Below are positions 11,216-12,584 of a stretch of DNA of 12,584 nt, piece by piece (within the stretch, counting starts at the first letter, position 1; each line of letters begins with the position of its first letter). Made by a program: the position numbers and the translations under genes. This DNA is from Bacteroidales bacterium (GTDB taxonomy: Bacteria > Bacteroidota > Bacteroidia > Bacteroidales > UBA932): positions 1 through 12,584 of the forward strand of contig JAFYZZ010000033.1 of assembly GCA_017548445.1 (NCBI GenBank), given 5' to 3'. The notes under the pieces are model-generated. The model was given only the letters and a program-made list of their open reading frames with translations, was not told where the DNA came from and did no database searches.

Positions 11216-11236
11216 GGGGAAAGTAGCGTTTACCTG

Positions 11237-12133
11237 ATGAAGCCGTTCCCCTCTATCGAAATTGTTCCGCCCCTCAAGGGTATCACCAAAGCTGAACTCC
11301 TCGGCAGCATCGAGCCGCTGATGGAGTTCGGCCCGCGTTATATCAACGTCACCTGCCACCGCGACGAGTACGAGTTCCGGCAGGAGGCTGACGGCAGCTA
11401 CACGCGGCATCTGCTGCGCAAGCGCATCAGCCAGCCGGCCGTGTGCGCCGCCGTCCAGGCGGCTTTTCCCGACGTGGAAGTGGTGCCGCACCTGATCTGC
11501 GGAGGCGCCAGCGCCGACCTCATCGAATCGCAGCTGCAGGACTTCAAGTTTATGGGCATCCGCAACATCCTGGTGCTGCGGGGCGACGCCATTCCGGGCG
11601 AAAAGCGTTTCACGCCCGAGCCGGACGGTTACGCGCACGCCGACGAACTCATCGCGGCCATCCGTCGCTTCGAGCAGGCGAACGGCGGGAAGCGCATTTT
11701 CACGCTCGGCGTAGGCGGCTACCCGGAAAAGCATTTCGAGTCGCCCAACCTCGACACGGACATCCAATACCTCAAGCAGAAAGTGGACGCCGGCGCCGAC
11801 CAGATCATCACCCAGCTGTTCTTCGACAACGCCGTCTTCTACGATTTCGTGGACCGCTGCCGCGCTGCAGGCATCACCGTCCCCATCGTCCCGGGGCTCA
11901 AGCCCCTTTCCTCCGCCCGGCAGGTGGACCTGCTGCCCGAGAGTTTCTCCATCGACATCCCGCTGGAACTGACCGCGGAGATTGCCGCGCATCCCGAGTC
12001 CGCCTACGAAATCGGCACGCAGTGGTGCAAGGCGCAATGCCGCGACCTGCTCGCGCACGGCGTGGGCGAAATCCACTTCTACACGATGGGACGCAGCGAA
12101 AACGTCATCAGCGTGCTCAAGGACTGCTTCTGA
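11237..12133 (+). CDS. metF: 5,10-methylenetetrahydrofolate reductase
   Basis: This flavin enzyme reduces 5,10-methylene-tetrahydrofolate to 5-methyl-tetrahydrofolate, the methyl donor for methionine synthase. The 298-residue TIM barrel shows E8 in IEIVPPLKG (counterpart of the catalytic Glu28 of E. coli MetF), LRGD (114-117), GGYPE (160-164) and QLFFD (193-197), all folate or FAD contacts in the family. The start at 11237 gives a protein that lacks most of the N-terminal helix seen in E. coli; further extension in frame is limited because the cysK stop codon (11198-11200) is in the same frame, and a TTG at 11213 lies in the promoter box. The stop TGA shares its A with the ATG of metH, so the two are translationally coupled. 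This pairing with metH supports the assignment. Confidence 0.95.
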   Translation: MKPFPSIEIVPPLKGITKAELLGSIEPLMEFGPRYINVTCHRDEYEFRQEADGSYTRHLLRKRISQPAVCAAVQAAFPDVEVVPHLICGGASADLIESQLQDFKFMGIRNILVLRGDAIPGEKRFTPEPDGYAHADELIAAIRRFEQANGGKRIFTLGVGGYPEKHFESPNLDTDIQYLKQKVDAGADQIITQLFFDNAVFYDFVDRCRAAGITVPIVPGLKPLSSARQVDLLPESFSIDIPLELTAEIAAHPESAYEIGTQWCKAQCRDLLAHGVGEIHFYTMGRSENVISVLKDCF

Positions 12134-12584
12134 TGGGTTCCCTGCAGCAAGCGTTCGCCGAAAGGATCCTGATCCTGGACGGGGCGATGGGCACGATGCT
12201 CCAGCGCCACGGCCTGTCCGGCAACAACGAGACCTTCAATCTTTCCCACCCCGACGTCGTCCGGCATATTCACCGGGCGTACATCGAAGCCGGTGCGGAC
12301 ATCCTCAGCACCAACACCTTCAGCGCCAACGCCATCTCGCAGGCGGACTACGGTCTGTCCGGGCGCGCAGGAGAGTTCGCCCGGGCGGGCGCCGCACTGG
12401 CCCGGGCCGAAGCCGACGCCACCCCCCGGAAGGTCTGGGTGGCCGGTTCGCTCGGCCCCACCGGCAAGTCGCTTACCCTCCCCCAGGACCTTTCCAACCC
12501 GGCCTGGCGCGCCTACGGTTTCGACGAGATGGCGGCCGCCTATGCCGGGCAGGTCCGCGGCCTGCTGGAAGGCGGCGTGGACGC
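12133..12584 (+). CDS. metH: Methionine synthase (cobalamin-dependent), N-terminal fragment
   Basis: Frame open from ATG 12133 to the window end (150 codons), cut by the edge. It overlaps the metF stop by one base (TGATG). The visible part is the start of the homocysteine-binding barrel: ILDGAMGTMLQ (residues 14-24), GNNETFNLSHP and EAGADILSTNTF follow the order seen in MetH. The full enzyme moves a methyl group from methyl-tetrahydrofolate through cobalamin to homocysteine; the zinc cysteines and the folate, B12 and activation domains would lie beyond the window. Compared with E. coli MetH, about 17 residues between the GAMGT block and GNNE, including the RGERF segment, are missing. A shorter homocysteine methyltransferase or a split MetH cannot be excluded from this fragment. 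Confidence 0.85.
   Translation, partial: MGSLQQAFAERILILDGAMGTMLQRHGLSGNNETFNLSHPDVVRHIHRAYIEAGADILSTNTFSANAISQADYGLSGRAGEFARAGAALARAEADATPRKVWVAGSLGPTGKSLTLPQDLSNPAWRAYGFDEMAAAYAGQVRGLLEGGVD

Noticed and set aside
8944..11236. Upstream TTG starts for metY (8944), cysK (10268) and metF (11213)
   Set aside because: Each TTG lies within or immediately beside the -7 promoter box, so it would not be in the mRNA or would lack any leader. The downstream ATGs match the family N-termini better.
10250..12076. Long minus-strand open frame across cysK and metF (608 codons)
   Set aside because: It runs antisense to two well-supported genes, with composition typical of a GC-rich shadow frame and no recognisable domain.

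Overview
The window looks like chromosomal DNA from a high-GC member of the Bacteroidota, probably Bacteroidales. The evidence is the sequence style of RpoB and RpoC, the absence of Shine-Dalgarno sequences before every gene, and promoter boxes of the Bacteroidota type (TAnnTTTG, here mostly TATCTTTG). Codons end mostly in C or G. The genus cannot be fixed from sequence alone. All genes are recognisable families; I found no mobile element, CRISPR array, tRNA or rRNA.

Layout. Positions 1-6348 hold the 3' half of rpoB and a complete rpoC, closed by a strong intrinsic terminator (6371-6409). A serine acetyltransferase gene (cysE, +) follows at once, with a promoter box 4 nt before its start codon. 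It converges on a two-gene minus-strand unit: an Lrp/AsnC-family regulator, then a secreted CE1-type esterase. A 171-nt AT-rich divergent region separates the regulator from a plus-strand run of metY-like O-acetylhomoserine sulfhydrylase, cysK (cysteine synthase), metF (methylenetetrahydrofolate reductase) and the start of metH (methionine synthase), which runs off the window.

How the genes work together. CysE makes O-acetylserine and CysK converts it with sulfide to cysteine. MetY can convert O-acetylhomoserine with sulfide to homocysteine. MetF supplies 5-methyl-tetrahydrofolate, and MetH uses it to methylate homocysteine to methionine. The window therefore holds most of a sulfide-to-cysteine and methionine assimilation locus, with an Lrp-type regulator in position to control it. 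The CysE C-terminus ends in Gly-Ile, the tail that docks CysE into CysK in the cysteine synthase complex.

Most notable signals. (1) The tetranucleotide CATG is completely absent from 695 to 12584, although ATG codons are common; codons before ATG switch from the usual C-ending form to a T-ending synonym. (2) The first 694 bases contain six CATGs, so the start of the window behaves differently. (3) cysE, cysK and lrp share a promoter box exactly 4 nt from ATG, which predicts leaderless mRNAs. No clearly new multi-gene system was found.
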